This document shows, piece after piece, positions 45,836 through 54,800 of a stretch of DNA of 64,000 nucleotides (position 1 is its first letter; every line of letters begins with the position of its first letter). Origin of the DNA: Halorubrum sp. DM2 (GTDB lineage Archaea > Halobacteriota > Halobacteria > Halobacteriales > Haloferacaceae). The stretch is from assembly GCF_901686465.1 (NCBI RefSeq), contig NZ_LR594487.1, forward strand, positions 2,043,650 to 2,107,649, given 5' to 3'. The notes below the pieces were generated by a model, which saw only the letters and a program-made list of their open reading frames with translations, was not told the origin of the DNA and made no database searches. A program made the translations under genes and the position numbers.

Positions 45836-46104
45836 GCGACCCCGACGAGGTGCCCCACGACGTGCGTGCGAGCCTCGAACAGCTGCTCGCGGCGGCGGCG
45901 TCCGCGGCCGCCGACGGCGACCACCAGACGGTCCGGGCGACGCTCGACACCGCCGAGACGGTCGCGACGAACAAGCTGCCGGCCGGCGAGCGGCGGGACC
46001 GGATCCGATGGGGGTGCGGCGCGGCGGCCGACGCGCTCCCGAACGCCGACCTCGCGGCCGCGTACGCGACGGCGACCGCGGACGCCGTCGCCGACGGCGA
46101 ATGA
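45832..46104 (+). CDS. Small helical haloarchaeal protein coupled to the methyltransferase
   Basis: The 90-residue all-helical protein reads [27 protein letters not shown], then TVRATLDTAETVATNKLPAGERRDRIRWGCG. The GTG start overlaps the methyltransferase TGA, an arrangement that usually means the products act together. Two helical hairpins with a tetratricopeptide-like feel are predicted. Family members are known to me only as conserved haloarchaeal hypotheticals. The longer upstream frame is a shadow of the methyltransferase gene. Confidence 0.7.
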   Translation: MSDPDEVPHDVRASLEQLLAAAASAAADGDHQTVRATLDTAETVATNKLPAGERRDRIRWGCGAAADALPNADLAAAYATATADAVADGE

Positions 46105-46166
46105 CGGTCCGCACGCGGCCTCTCGCATCGCCACGCATTTGCTATCGCGGAATGTACCTCGAAACT

Positions 46167-46352
46167 ATGGAGCAACGCGACGCCCGGTTCGTCCTCCTGA
46201 GTACCCTCCTCGCGTGTATCCTGTTGAACACGCTCGACGCCCCGACTACCAGATGGTTCCGGACGGCGTCGTTCGCTCTCGCGTACGCGACGTTGCTCTA
46301 CGCCGGCTACGTGGTCGTCCGTCCCCGCCTCGGGTGGCTTCCCGCCCGGTGA
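46167..46352 (+). CDS. 61-residue two-helix membrane protein
   Basis: It begins MEQRDARFVLLSTLLACILLNT and has two hydrophobic helices (about 7-24 and 35-52), with basic residues at the C-terminus. A start five codons earlier (MYLETMEQ) is equally possible. The frame upstream of that overlaps the previous gene and is not coding. Unrecognised; probably a small inner-membrane protein. Confidence 0.55.
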   Translation: MEQRDARFVLLSTLLACILLNTLDAPTTRWFRTASFALAYATLLYAGYVVVRPRLGWLPAR

Positions 46353-46404
46353 CCGACCGCGTTCGGACCCCTGACTTTAGTCCCTCGCGCGCTTCGAGTC
46401 GACC

Positions 46405-47361
46405 ATGCGCGTCGCCTCCCTGCTGCCATCCGCCACGGAGACGCTGTTCGCCCTCGGCGTCGAACCGGTCGGCACCTCGCACAGCTGCGACCACCCGCCG
46501 GCCGCCCGCGAGCTACCGACGCTGACAAGCACCGTCGTCGACTACGAGGACCGCTCGGCGAGCGACATCGACGCCCAGATGCGCGCGGTCGACGGCGCGG
46601 TCTACGACCTCGACGAGGAGCGGCTCGCCGCCCTGGAGCCGGACCTCCTCGTCACGCAGGCGACCTGTGACATCTGCGCGGTGGACGCGGGCGAGGTCCG
46701 GGTGGCCGCCGAGCGCCTCGACCCCGCGCCCGACGTGTTGGCCTTGGACCCGCACTCCTTTTCCGACGCCCTCGACGACGTCCGGCGGATCGGCGAGGCG
46801 GTCGGCGAGGAGGCGGCTGCGAACGCGCTCCGCGCCGACCTCCGGGAGCGCGTCGACGCGGTCCGGGAGCGGGCCGAGCGGGCAGTCGCTGACGAGGGTC
46901 GCCCCCGGACCGCGGTCCTCGACTGGACGGAGCCGCCGATCCGGGCGGGCCACTGGGTGCGCGACATGGTCGAACTCGCGGGCGGCGACCCGTCGTTCCA
47001 GCCCGACGGTCCCTCCGAGCCGGTGGCGTTCGAGGACGTTCGCGCGGCCGACCCCGAGGCCTTGGTGGTCGCGCCCTGCGGGTTCGACCGCGACCGCGCC
47101 GTCGACGCGGTCGGCGACCTCGCGGAACGCACCGGCTTCGACGCGTTGCGCGCGGTCCGCCGCGACCGCGCCTACGCGGTCGACGGCAACGGGCTGTTCA
47201 ACCGACCGAGCCACCGACTCGTTGACTCGCTGGAGGCGCTGTTCGCCTGTCTCCACCCCGATCACGCTTCGACGCCGCCGGCCGCGAACGATCGGGTCGC
47301 GCGCGTCTCGCGTGACGGGAGCGAGGCCGCGTCCCCCACCGTCCGCGCCGACGGCGGGTGA
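46405..47361 (+). CDS. BtuF-like (cobalamin/iron-siderophore) binding protein without signal peptide
   Basis: The 318-residue protein has the class III periplasmic-binding fold: MRVASLLPSATETLFALGVEPVGTSHSC at the N-terminus, LEPDLLVTQATCDICAVD, a long connecting helix (EAAANALRADLRERVDAVRERAE) and VLDWTEPPIRAGHWVRDMVELAGG. It lacks any signal peptide or lipobox, so it is predicted to be cytoplasmic, unlike transporter-linked BtuF. The CDIC motif and other cysteines could bind the corrin or a metal. No BtuC/BtuD genes are adjacent. The C-terminal ~40 residues are disordered. Confidence 0.85.
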   Translation: MRVASLLPSATETLFALGVEPVGTSHSCDHPPAARELPTLTSTVVDYEDRSASDIDAQMRAVDGAVYDLDEERLAALEPDLLVTQATCDICAVDAGEVRVAAERLDPAPDVLALDPHSFSDALDDVRRIGEAVGEEAAANALRADLRERVDAVRERAERAVADEGRPRTAVLDWTEPPIRAGHWVRDMVELAGGDPSFQPDGPSEPVAFEDVRAADPEALVVAPCGFDRDRAVDAVGDLAERTGFDALRAVRRDRAYAVDGNGLFNRPSHRLVDSLEALFACLHPDHASTPPAANDRVARVSRDGSEAASPTVRADGG

Positions 47362-47430
47362 GCGGTCGGCGCGGTCGCCGTCTCAGGTCTCCGCACGGTC
47401 TCCGTCTCTGGTCTCCGTGCGGCTGCCGCC

Positions 47431-47889
47431 TCAGATCTCCGATCGATCGCGGAGCCCGGAGAGTGTCCCGGCCGCGCGCAGGTCCGCAATCGTACAGTAC
47501 CACGCGCCGCGCACGCCGTTCAGATCGTTCTCGACCGGGCGGTCCAGCGGCACGAGGTCGTCGAACTCAAAGACCACGACGACGCGCTCCTCGGAGAACG
47601 GATCGATCAGCGCCGCCCAGTCCGACTCGTCCATCGGTCTCGGCTCGCCGCGGGTCTGCTCGGTGCGGGCGGCGACGCGGGCGTAGTGCGTGACCGCCGA
47701 CACCGGGGCGGTCCGGTAGAAGGCCAGGTATTCGAAGTCGGCGCGGGTACGGTCGTACGACCGCGGGGCGGGGTAGAAGCCCTCGCGGCAGCGCTCGAAG
47801 GTGTCCGGTCGGGTCGCGACGACGCAGACCCGGCCGTCGCCGGGCGCGTCGTCGTCGGGGGCGTCCGCCGCGAACCGGTCGAGGTCCAC
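47431..47889 (-). CDS. Uncharacterised acidic protein (DUF), leaderless GTG start
   Basis: The 152-residue protein starts at a GTG (DLDRFAADAPDDDAPGDGRVCVVATRPD...). It is chosen because the shared TATA element at 47912-47921 lies ~28 nt upstream; a longer frame would run through that promoter. The protein is soluble with alternating strands and helices (FEYLAFYRTAPVSAVTHYARVAARTE, then ERVVVVFEFDDLVPLDRPVENDLNGVRGAWYCTIADLRAAGT). This pattern resembles ASCH/PUA-like or restriction-modification-associated small domains. I cannot assign it further. It is divergent from the ABC exporter. Confidence 0.68.
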   Translation of the reverse strand: MDLDRFAADAPDDDAPGDGRVCVVATRPDTFERCREGFYPAPRSYDRTRADFEYLAFYRTAPVSAVTHYARVAARTEQTRGEPRPMDESDWAALIDPFSEERVVVVFEFDDLVPLDRPVENDLNGVRGAWYCTIADLRAAGTLSGLRDRSEI

Positions 47890-47911
47890 GGGTGTGCTGG
47901 GAGGCGAGCGC

Positions 47912-47921
47912 GGATATATCC
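47912..47921. promoter_or_regulatory. Palindromic TATA box shared by two divergent leaderless genes
   Basis: The element ggatatatcc is a perfect 10-nt palindrome. Its centre is ~28 nt from the GTG of the minus-strand gene (47889) and ~29 nt from the ATG of the plus-strand ABC gene (47946). It is the only AT-rich element in the 56-nt gap, so it probably directs transcription both ways. Confidence 0.6.
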
Positions 47922-47945
47922 CCGCTCGGCCCGTACCGCGGGGCA

Positions 47946-48983
47946 ATGGCACGGAGCGCGGCGAGCGCGCGCGACGAGACCCGGAGCGGCGGTGACGACG
48001 TATCGAGCGACGAGCTCTCCGGCCCGCCCGCGCTCGCGGTCGAGGGGCTCACGAAGCGGTTCGGCGACGGCGACGACGCGGTGACCGCGGTCGACGACGT
48101 GAGCCTCACGGTCGAGCGCGGATCGGTCGTCGGCCTGCTCGGCCCGAACGGCGCGGGGAAGACGACGCTGATCAAGTGCGCGCTGGGTATCGTCATCCCC
48201 GACGCGGGGTCGGTCCGGGTGTTCGGCAACGATGTGCGCGACGGCCGGGGGACCGCCTACGCCGACGTGGACGCGATGTTGGAGGGCGCGCGCAACGACT
48301 ACTGGCGGCTCACCGTCCGCGAGAACCTGCGCTACTTCGCGACGGTGAGCGGCGTCGACCCCGACTCCGTGGCGGCGCGCCACGACCGACTGCTCGACAG
48401 GCTCGATCTGGCCGACAAGGCGGACACGCCGGTCCGCGACCTCTCGCGCGGCATGAAACAGAAGGTGTCGCTGGCGAGCGTGCTGGCGGGCGGCGCGGAG
48501 CTGGTCTTCTTGGACGAGCCGACGCTCGGACTCGACGTCGAGAGCGCGCGGACGCTCCGGGCCGAGCTGCGCCGGCTCGCGGCCGAGGAGGGGCTCACCA
48601 TCGTCGTCAGCAGCCACGACATGACGACGATCGAGGCGGTGTGCGACCGCGTCGTGATGTTGTCGAACGGGCGGATCGTCGCCGACGACACGGTCGAGGC
48701 GCTGCTCGGCGCGGCCGACCGCGACGTCGTCCGCGTGGCGAGCCCCGACCTCGATCGGGAGACGATCGCGGGGCTCCGCGAGCGGTTCGAGGTCGTCGGC
48801 GTCGACCCCGACGCGACCCCGCCCGCGGTGACGGTCGCCGCGGGCGGCGACCGGCTGTACGACCTGACCGACGCGCTCCGCGCGGCCGGCGTCACGGTGT
48901 CGGACATCCGGACGGTCCAGCCCGACCTCGAAGACGTGTTCCTCGAACGCACCGGCAGCGTTCCCGGCGGTGACTCCTCGTGA
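47946..48983 (+). CDS. ABC-2-type exporter ATP-binding protein
   Basis: The 345-residue protein has a Walker A GPNGAGKTT, Q-loop region, signature LSRGMKQKVSLASVLAGG (degenerate C-loop), Walker B ELVFLDEPTLGLD and H-loop VSSHDMTTIE. An N-terminal ~30-residue Ser/Gly/Asp extension precedes the ATPase. A C-terminal ~85-residue domain (after NGRIVADDTVEALL) resembles those of ABC-2 antibiotic/lipid exporters. Its stop overlaps the GTG of the permease gene, forming a two-gene exporter operon. Substrate unknown. The ATG at 47946 is set by the bidirectional TATA box. Confidence 0.93.
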   Translation: MARSAASARDETRSGGDDVSSDELSGPPALAVEGLTKRFGDGDDAVTAVDDVSLTVERGSVVGLLGPNGAGKTTLIKCALGIVIPDAGSVRVFGNDVRDGRGTAYADVDAMLEGARNDYWRLTVRENLRYFATVSGVDPDSVAARHDRLLDRLDLADKADTPVRDLSRGMKQKVSLASVLAGGAELVFLDEPTLGLDVESARTLRAELRRLAAEEGLTIVVSSHDMTTIEAVCDRVVMLSNGRIVADDTVEALLGAADRDVVRVASPDLDRETIAGLRERFEVVGVDPDATPPAVTVAAGGDRLYDLTDALRAAGVTVSDIRTVQPDLEDVFLERTGSVPGGDSS

Positions 48984-49780
48984 GTGGAGACGAGGACGAG
49001 CTGCGGCCGGCCACCTACTACCATCTTGCGCGGGCCGTGCTGTACCGGGAGTTCCTCATCTTCGTGCGCTACCCGGCCAACGCGATCGGGGGGATCGTGG
49101 TCTCGCTGTTCTTCTTCGCCGCGCTGTTCCTCGGCGGGCAGCTGCTCGCGGGGCAGGCGCTGACGGACTCGATCGAGGGGATCGTCGTCGGCTACTTCCT
49201 GTGGACGCTGTCGGTGGGCGCGTACTCGTCGGTGTCGAACGACATCGGCAGCGAGGTCCAGTGGGGGACCTTAGAGCGGCACATCACCACCCCGTTCGGC
49301 TTCGCGCCGGTCGCGCTGCTGAAGGGGGTCGCGAAGGTGGTGCGGACGTTCCTCACGAGCGCGGTGATCCTCGCGGCCATGCTCCTCGCGACCGGGACGC
49401 GGCTCAGCCTCGCGCCGGTGACGGTGGTCGCCGTCGCGGGGCTGTCGATCGTCTCGGTCCTCGGACTCGGTTTCGCCGCGGGGGGCGTGACGGTGCTGTA
49501 CAAGCGGATCGGCAACTGGCTCAACCTCCTCCAGTTCGGCTTCGTCGGGCTGATCTCGGCACCCGTCTTCGACCTGCCGTGGACGCGCGTCCTCCCGCTG
49601 GCGCACGGGAGCGCCATGCTCCAGCGCGCGATGGTCGACGGGATCCGACTCTGGGAGTTCCCGCTCGCCGACCTGGGGCTGCTCGTCGCCGTGGCGGTCG
49701 GCTACCTGCTCGGCGGCTACCTCGTGTTCCAGCTCGCTACCCGGCGAGCGCGGCGGTTGGGCGTGCTCGGTGACTACTGA
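48980..49780 (+). CDS. ABC-2-type exporter permease
   Basis: The 266-residue membrane protein has six predicted helices. It begins at a GTG overlapping the ATPase stop by 4 nt. An N-terminal amphipathic helix (YYHLARAVLYREFLIFVRYPANAI) precedes the first helix, as in ABC-2 permeases. The central VQWGTLERHITTPFGFAPVALLKG segment is the typical coupling region. It forms an exporter with the preceding ATPase; the substrate is unknown. Confidence 0.9.
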   Translation: MSGDEDELRPATYYHLARAVLYREFLIFVRYPANAIGGIVVSLFFFAALFLGGQLLAGQALTDSIEGIVVGYFLWTLSVGAYSSVSNDIGSEVQWGTLERHITTPFGFAPVALLKGVAKVVRTFLTSAVILAAMLLATGTRLSLAPVTVVAVAGLSIVSVLGLGFAAGGVTVLYKRIGNWLNLLQFGFVGLISAPVFDLPWTRVLPLAHGSAMLQRAMVDGIRLWEFPLADLGLLVAVAVGYLLGGYLVFQLATRRARRLGVLGDY

Positions 49781-49885
49781 TCCGCCGCCGCCGGCTCCGG
49801 ATGTTAACTCGGGATCGACTCCCTGTAAAAAACCCCGACTGGGGTAGCTTTATTTTCATGGATAAGGGTGATAGACCTGTCACAC

Positions 49886-50797
49886 ATGACTGACGTCACC
49901 CTTCGTCGGACGCAGCTAGCGACGCCCGCGAGCGACGAGAAGATGATGCATTCGGCCGCCGACAGCGACGCCGACGAGGTCTTCCTCGACCTAGAGGACT
50001 CGGTCGCGCCCGACGCGAAGCCGGCCGCGCGCGAGCCGCTGATCGAGGCGGCCCGCGAGGAGGACTGGAGCGACAAGGTCCTCAGCTTCCGTATGAACGG
50101 AATCGACACCAAGTGGTGGTACGACGACGTGATCACCGTCGTCGGCGAGGCGGGCGAGTACATCGACGACATCATCGTCCCGAAGGTCAAGTCCGCCAGC
50201 GACGTTCACACCGTCGAGAACCTCCTCGCGCAGGTCGAGGAGAACAACGGGCTGGAGGTCGGCGCGATCGGGCTCGAACCCCAGATCGAGGACGGCGAGG
50301 GGATCCACAACGTCCACGAGATCGCCCACGCCTCCGATCGGCTCTCCTCTATCATCTTCGGCCCCGGCGACTACTCGGCGGCGATGGGGACGCCCGGACT
50401 CGACATCGGGCAGTTCCCCGAGTACCCCGGGCACTACTGGCACCACGCGCTCTCGGAGTGTAACTCCGCGGCGAAGTCGGCCGGCCTCCCCTGTCTCGAC
50501 GGCCCGTACGCGGACATCGAGGACCCCGACGGGTTCCGCGAGTCCGCGAGCAACGCCAACATGATCGGCTGCGACGGTAAGTGGGCGATCCACCCCTCGC
50601 AGATCGAGATCGGCAACGAAGTGTTCGCGCCGGACCCGGAGACGGCCGAGCGCGCCAAGCGCATCGTCGACGCCTACGCCGAGGCGATGGAGGAGGGCAA
50701 GGGCGCGGTGAGCGTCGACGGCCAGATGGTCGACGAGGCGACCAACAAGATGGCCCAAGACATCGTCGAGAAGGCCGAGGCCGCCGGCATCCTGTAA
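49886..50797 (+). CDS. HpcH/HpaI-family CoA lyase (CitE-like; malyl-CoA/methylmalyl-CoA lyase candidate)
   Basis: The 303-residue TIM-barrel enzyme has LATPASDEKMMHSAADSDADEVFLDLEDSVAP, the family N-terminus with the catalytic Glu-Asp pair. It also has FRMNGIDTKWWYDDV (substrate Arg), IIVPKVKSASDVHTVE, GLEPQIEDGEGIHNVHEIA with metal-binding Glu, and GPGDYSAAMG. CGDGKWAIHPSQIEIGNEVF-like sequence closes the barrel. In haloarchaea such proteins act as malyl-CoA/beta-methylmalyl-CoA lyases of the methylaspartate cycle or as related thioesterases; which applies here cannot be told. The start is preferred at ATG 49886 over one six codons earlier. Confidence 0.88.
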   Translation: MTDVTLRRTQLATPASDEKMMHSAADSDADEVFLDLEDSVAPDAKPAAREPLIEAAREEDWSDKVLSFRMNGIDTKWWYDDVITVVGEAGEYIDDIIVPKVKSASDVHTVENLLAQVEENNGLEVGAIGLEPQIEDGEGIHNVHEIAHASDRLSSIIFGPGDYSAAMGTPGLDIGQFPEYPGHYWHHALSECNSAAKSAGLPCLDGPYADIEDPDGFRESASNANMIGCDGKWAIHPSQIEIGNEVFAPDPETAERAKRIVDAYAEAMEEGKGAVSVDGQMVDEATNKMAQDIVEKAEAAGIL

Positions 50798-50835
50798 TCG
50801 GTCTCGACCGTTCGACCCGCGTCCCGCTGATACAC

Positions 50836-50845
50836 CGATTTTTTT
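50836..50845 (+). terminator. U-tract terminator after the CitE-like gene
   Basis: A run of seven T (50839-50845) lies ~40 nt downstream of the stop codon. Archaeal termination often uses such oligo-T tracts without a hairpin. It is the only long T run in the gap. Confidence 0.55.
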
Positions 50846-50971
50846 GCGCCGACTCAGTCTTAGAGCGGTCGTGCTCTGGACGACGGCGGGGGTGCGTACT
50901 ATAAACCCGAGTCGGTGAGCGTACATTTAAAAAGATCTGAGCGACGACGAGGACCGTTTATAAAGAATAAT

Positions 50972-51240
50972 GCGGTGGCGCGTGCCTCCGAGCGTGCCGC
51001 CGAAGGCGGCCGCGAGGAGCACCGCGCGAGGGAGTCGGTCGCCGGAGCGAAGTGGAGGCGACCGACGAGGCTGGGGAGGTGTGAGGTGCTGTGCGGTTGC
51101 GATCGGGTGGGACTCAAAGGGGCAGCTGTGAGGCGGGCGCAGGCAACGTAAGCACCGCAGGAACGAGCGAAGCGAGTGACGAGGAGCGCAGCGAGCGTGC
51201 GCCCGCCTCACGGCTGGGGCTTTGGAGGCCTTCGCCGAAT
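50972..51240 (+). repeat. Dispersed structured element, copy B (plus orientation)
   Basis: This is the third example of the element described at 33592. Its own hairpins are gccgcc-gaa-ggcggc (50996-51010), tcggtcgcc/ggcgaccga (51035-51043/51057-51065) and a 17-bp stem with one G-U pair (51125-51141/51198-51214; gctgtgaggcgggcgca). The inner loop of the third stem contains gagcgaagcgagtgacgagg. Only one tail unit (ggctggggctttgg, 51212-51225) is clear. A strong TATA-like tttataaag lies at 50957-50965 just before the core, and catttaaaaag lies ~40 nt upstream. It occupies most of the 555-nt gap between the CitE-like gene and the glyoxalase gene. Confidence 0.84.
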
Positions 51241-51352
51241 CGTCGTTCACTTATAGATAGCCGACAGCGACACCACTTAGCCACTTATAAACAACCGATC
51301 AATCGACGCGCGATACGTACTCCCGAAATCGCTCGTCGTTCGCCAGTTCCGA

Positions 51353-51721
51353 TTAAAGCGGCTCGATCAGTTCGACCGCGTGCCCGTCGGGGTCTTTCAC
51401 GAACGCGGTGCGCGCGCCGGCCTCGGGCTGGTCGCCCGGCTCCTTCACGACGCCGTGGTGGTCGATCGACTCGAACGCCTCGTCGACGTCGTCGACGCCG
51501 ACTGCGACGTGGTCGTACCGGTCGCCGTCGTCGCTCGGCTCCTCGCCGTCGGTGTCGGACAGCTGGAACTCGACGCCCGCGTCGTCGGCGACGTAGACGT
51601 TCCGCGTGTCGCCGTCCCCGGTCGTGAACTCCCAGGAGCGCTCGAACCCGAGCTGTTCGACGTACCAGTCCGCCGTCCGGTCCGCGTCGGCCACGTTGAG
51701 ACACGTGTGGAGTATCTCCAT
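51353..51721 (-). CDS. Glyoxalase I-like VOC protein
   Basis: The 122-residue protein is a close match to lactoylglutathione-lyase-type VOC enzymes: MEILHTCLNVADADRTADWYVEQLGFERSWEF, then VEFQLSD, YDHVAVGVDDVDEAFESIDHHGV, and AFVKDPDGHAVELIEPL. Predicted metal ligands are the His of the first strand, the Glu of VEFQL, the His of DHVAV and the Glu of VELIE, all present. Haloarchaea lack glutathione, so the natural thiol or substrate may differ. A gggttaaatccc TATA element lies ~27 nt upstream, so the mRNA is leaderless. Confidence 0.88.
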   Translation of the reverse strand: MEILHTCLNVADADRTADWYVEQLGFERSWEFTTGDGDTRNVYVADDAGVEFQLSDTDGEEPSDDGDRYDHVAVGVDDVDEAFESIDHHGVVKEPGDQPEAGARTAFVKDPDGHAVELIEPL

Positions 51722-51743
51722 GATGCCCGCCTCTCGGGGAGAC

Positions 51744-51755
51744 GGGTTAAATCCC
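51744..51755 (-). promoter_or_regulatory. TATA box for the glyoxalase-like gene
   Basis: The minus strand reads gggatttaaccc, a near-perfect palindrome. It is centred ~28 nt from the ATG at 51721, as expected for a leaderless transcript. Confidence 0.6.
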
Positions 51756-51855
51756 GGCGGGAGACGGCCGCACGGCGACGGTGACCGGAACCGGATCGCC
51801 TCGCAAAATTATCATTAACAAAGGTTTTATTCTCTCGCTCGCCCCGGATCACACT

Positions 51856-54800
51856 ATGGCAACCGAACCCACGTGGGGGAGCGACACGCCGGACCTGGAC
51901 ACGTCCGCGGCCGCGCTCGGTCACGACCGGCCGGACGTGGCCGCTTATCGGGACCTGGCATCGGACCTCCGCGAGCGGGTCGCGGGAGAGGTCCAGTTCG
52001 ACGAGTACGCGCAGGTGCTGTACGCGACGGACGGGAGCATCTATCAGGCGCGACCGGCCGGGGTCGTGATCCCGCGCTCGGTCGCGGACGTTCAGGCCGC
52101 GATGGAAGTCGCCGCCGACCACGGTGTCCCGGTCATCCCGCGGGGGGCCGGCTCCTCGCTGGGCGGACAGACCGTCGGGCCGGGCTGCGTGGTGTTGGAC
52201 TTCTCCACGCACATGGACGAGATTCTGGAGGTCCGCCCCGACGACCGGCGGGCAGTGGTCCAGCCCGGCGTCGTTCAGGACCACCTCGACGACCGCCTCG
52301 CCGAGGACGGGCTGAAGTTCGCGCCCGACCCGGCCTCCTCCGCGCGGGCGACCGTCGTCGGCGGAATCGGCAACAACTCCACCGGGGCGCACTCGGTGCG
52401 GTACGGGATCACGGACGCGTACACGGAGGAGCTGACGGTCGTGCTCGCGGACGGCTCGCTGATCGAGACCCGCGAGGTCGTCCTCGACTCCCCGGAGTAC
52501 GAGGCGATCGTCTCGGGCGACGACTTGGAGGCGTCCCTGTACGAAACGACGCGGGCGCTCGTTGAGGACAACCGAGCGCAGATCGACGAGAAGTATCCGA
52601 ACCTCAAGCGCTCCGTCTCCGGGTACAACCTCCACAAGGTGATCTACGAGAACGACGACGGCGACGAGGTGATCAACCTCTCGAAGCTGTTCGTCGGCGC
52701 GGAGGGCACGCTCGGCACGATCGTCGAGGCCGAGGTGTCGCTCGTCACCCGGCCCGAGGAGACGGCGCTCGCGCTGTACACGTTCGACTCGCTGGTCGAC
52801 GCGATGAAGGCCGTGCCCGAGGCCCTAGAGTTCCCCGTGAGCGCGGTCGAGCTGATGGACGACGAGGTGTTCTCGCTGGCGGCCGGGTCACAGGAGTTCG
52901 CGCAGTACGCCGAGCCGATCCCGGACCGCGCGGCCGCGGCGCTCATGCTGGAGTGGGACTCGGAGCTGGTCGACGACTTCGAGGCGGCGATCGCGGACAC
53001 GACCGCCCACTTCGTCGACGAGGGCGACGCCTTCGACGTGCTGGAGGCGTACACCGACGAGGACCAGGAAGACCTCTGGAAGCTCCGAAAGGCTGCCATC
53101 CCGCTGTTGATGAGCATGCGCGGCGACCCGAAGCCGTACCCGTTCATCGAGGACGCGACCGTGCCGCCCGAGGAGCTGGCCGAGTACGTCGGGCAGTTCG
53201 AGGACGTGCTGGAGAACCACGACACCTCGGCCGCCTACTTCGCGCACGCCGGGAGCGGCACGCTCCACATCCGCCCCATCCTCTCTTTGAAAGAGGAGGA
53301 GGGCGTCGAGAAGATGCACTCCATCTCCGAGGACGTCACCGACCTCGTCTTGGAACACCACGGCGCGTTCTCCGGCGAGCACGGCGACGGGCTCGCGCGC
53401 ACCGAGTTCAACCCGAAGATGTACGGCGAGGAGCTGTGGAGCGCCTTTCAGGAGCTCAAGTCGACGTTCGACCCCGAGTGGCGGATGAACCCGGGCAAGG
53501 TCGTCTACGTCGACGGTGACACCGCCGCCGAGCGCGGCTACCCCGACACGGCGGCCGACACGGACATGCGCGAGAACCTCCGGTACGGGCCCGCGTACGA
53601 GTCGATCGAGCCGCAGACGACGCTCGACTTCGACGACGAGGGCGGGTTCTCCCATCTCGTCGAGCTGTGTAACGGCTGCGGCACCTGTCGGGAGACGGAC
53701 TCCGGCGTGATGTGTCCGACCTACCGCGCCTCCGAGGAGGAGATACAGGCGACCCGGGGGCGCGCGAACATGCTCCGGGCCGCCATCAGCGGCGAGCTGG
53801 ACGACGACGAGATCCACTCCGACCGCTTCCAAGAGGAGGTGCTCGGCCTCTGTGTCGGCTGTAAGGGGTGTAAAAGCGACTGCCCGACCGGCGTCGACCT
53901 CGCGAAGCTCAAAGCCGAGGTGAAACACGAACACCACGAGGAGGAGGGGTCGGGGCTCCGCGAGCGGATCTTCCGGGACATCGACCGGTTCTCCGCGCTG
54001 GGGAGCACGCTCGCGCCGATCTCGAACGCGGCGACGAAGATCCCCGGGGCCCGGAGAGTGATGGACGCGGTGGCGGGGATCGCGCCCGACCGCGAGCTGC
54101 CGACGTTCCGTTCCGAGAGCTTCGAGGAGTGGTTCGCGGCGCGCGGCGGCTCGACGGTCGCCCCCGCCGAGGCGGTCGACACGGTCGCGCTGTTCCCGGA
54201 CACCTACACGAACTACAGCTACCCGGCGGCCGGGAAGGCGGCCGTCTCGGTGCTGGAGGCCGCGAACGTCCGCGTGGAGGTACCCGACGATCTGGCTCCC
54301 TCCGGTCGGGCGGCGTTCTCGACGGGGTTCCTCGACGACGCCCGCGAGCGCGCCGCGACCAACGTCGAGCGGCTCGCGCCCCGGGTCCGCGACGGCCAGT
54401 CGGTGGTCTTCGTCGAGCCCTCGGACGCCGTGATGTTCCAAGACGAGTACTTAGACCTCCTCGACGGCGACGACGTCGAGGCGGTGTCGGCCGCCGCCTA
54501 CGGCGTGTTGGAGTACCTCGACGCCGGCCGCGTCGACGAGCGGCTGGCGTTCGACGCGCCCGCGGAGTCGCTCACCTACCACGGCCACTGTAACCAGAAG
54601 GCGACGAACAAGGACCACCACGCGGTCGGCGTGCTGCGGCGCGCCGGCTACGACGTGGACCCGCTCGACTCCTCGTGTTGCGGGATGGCCGGCTCGTTCG
54701 GCTACGAGTCGGAGCACTACGACATCTCGAAGGCGATCGGGCGGATCCTCTTCGATCAGGTCGATGAGAGCGACGGCGAGACGGTGACCGCGCCCGGCGC

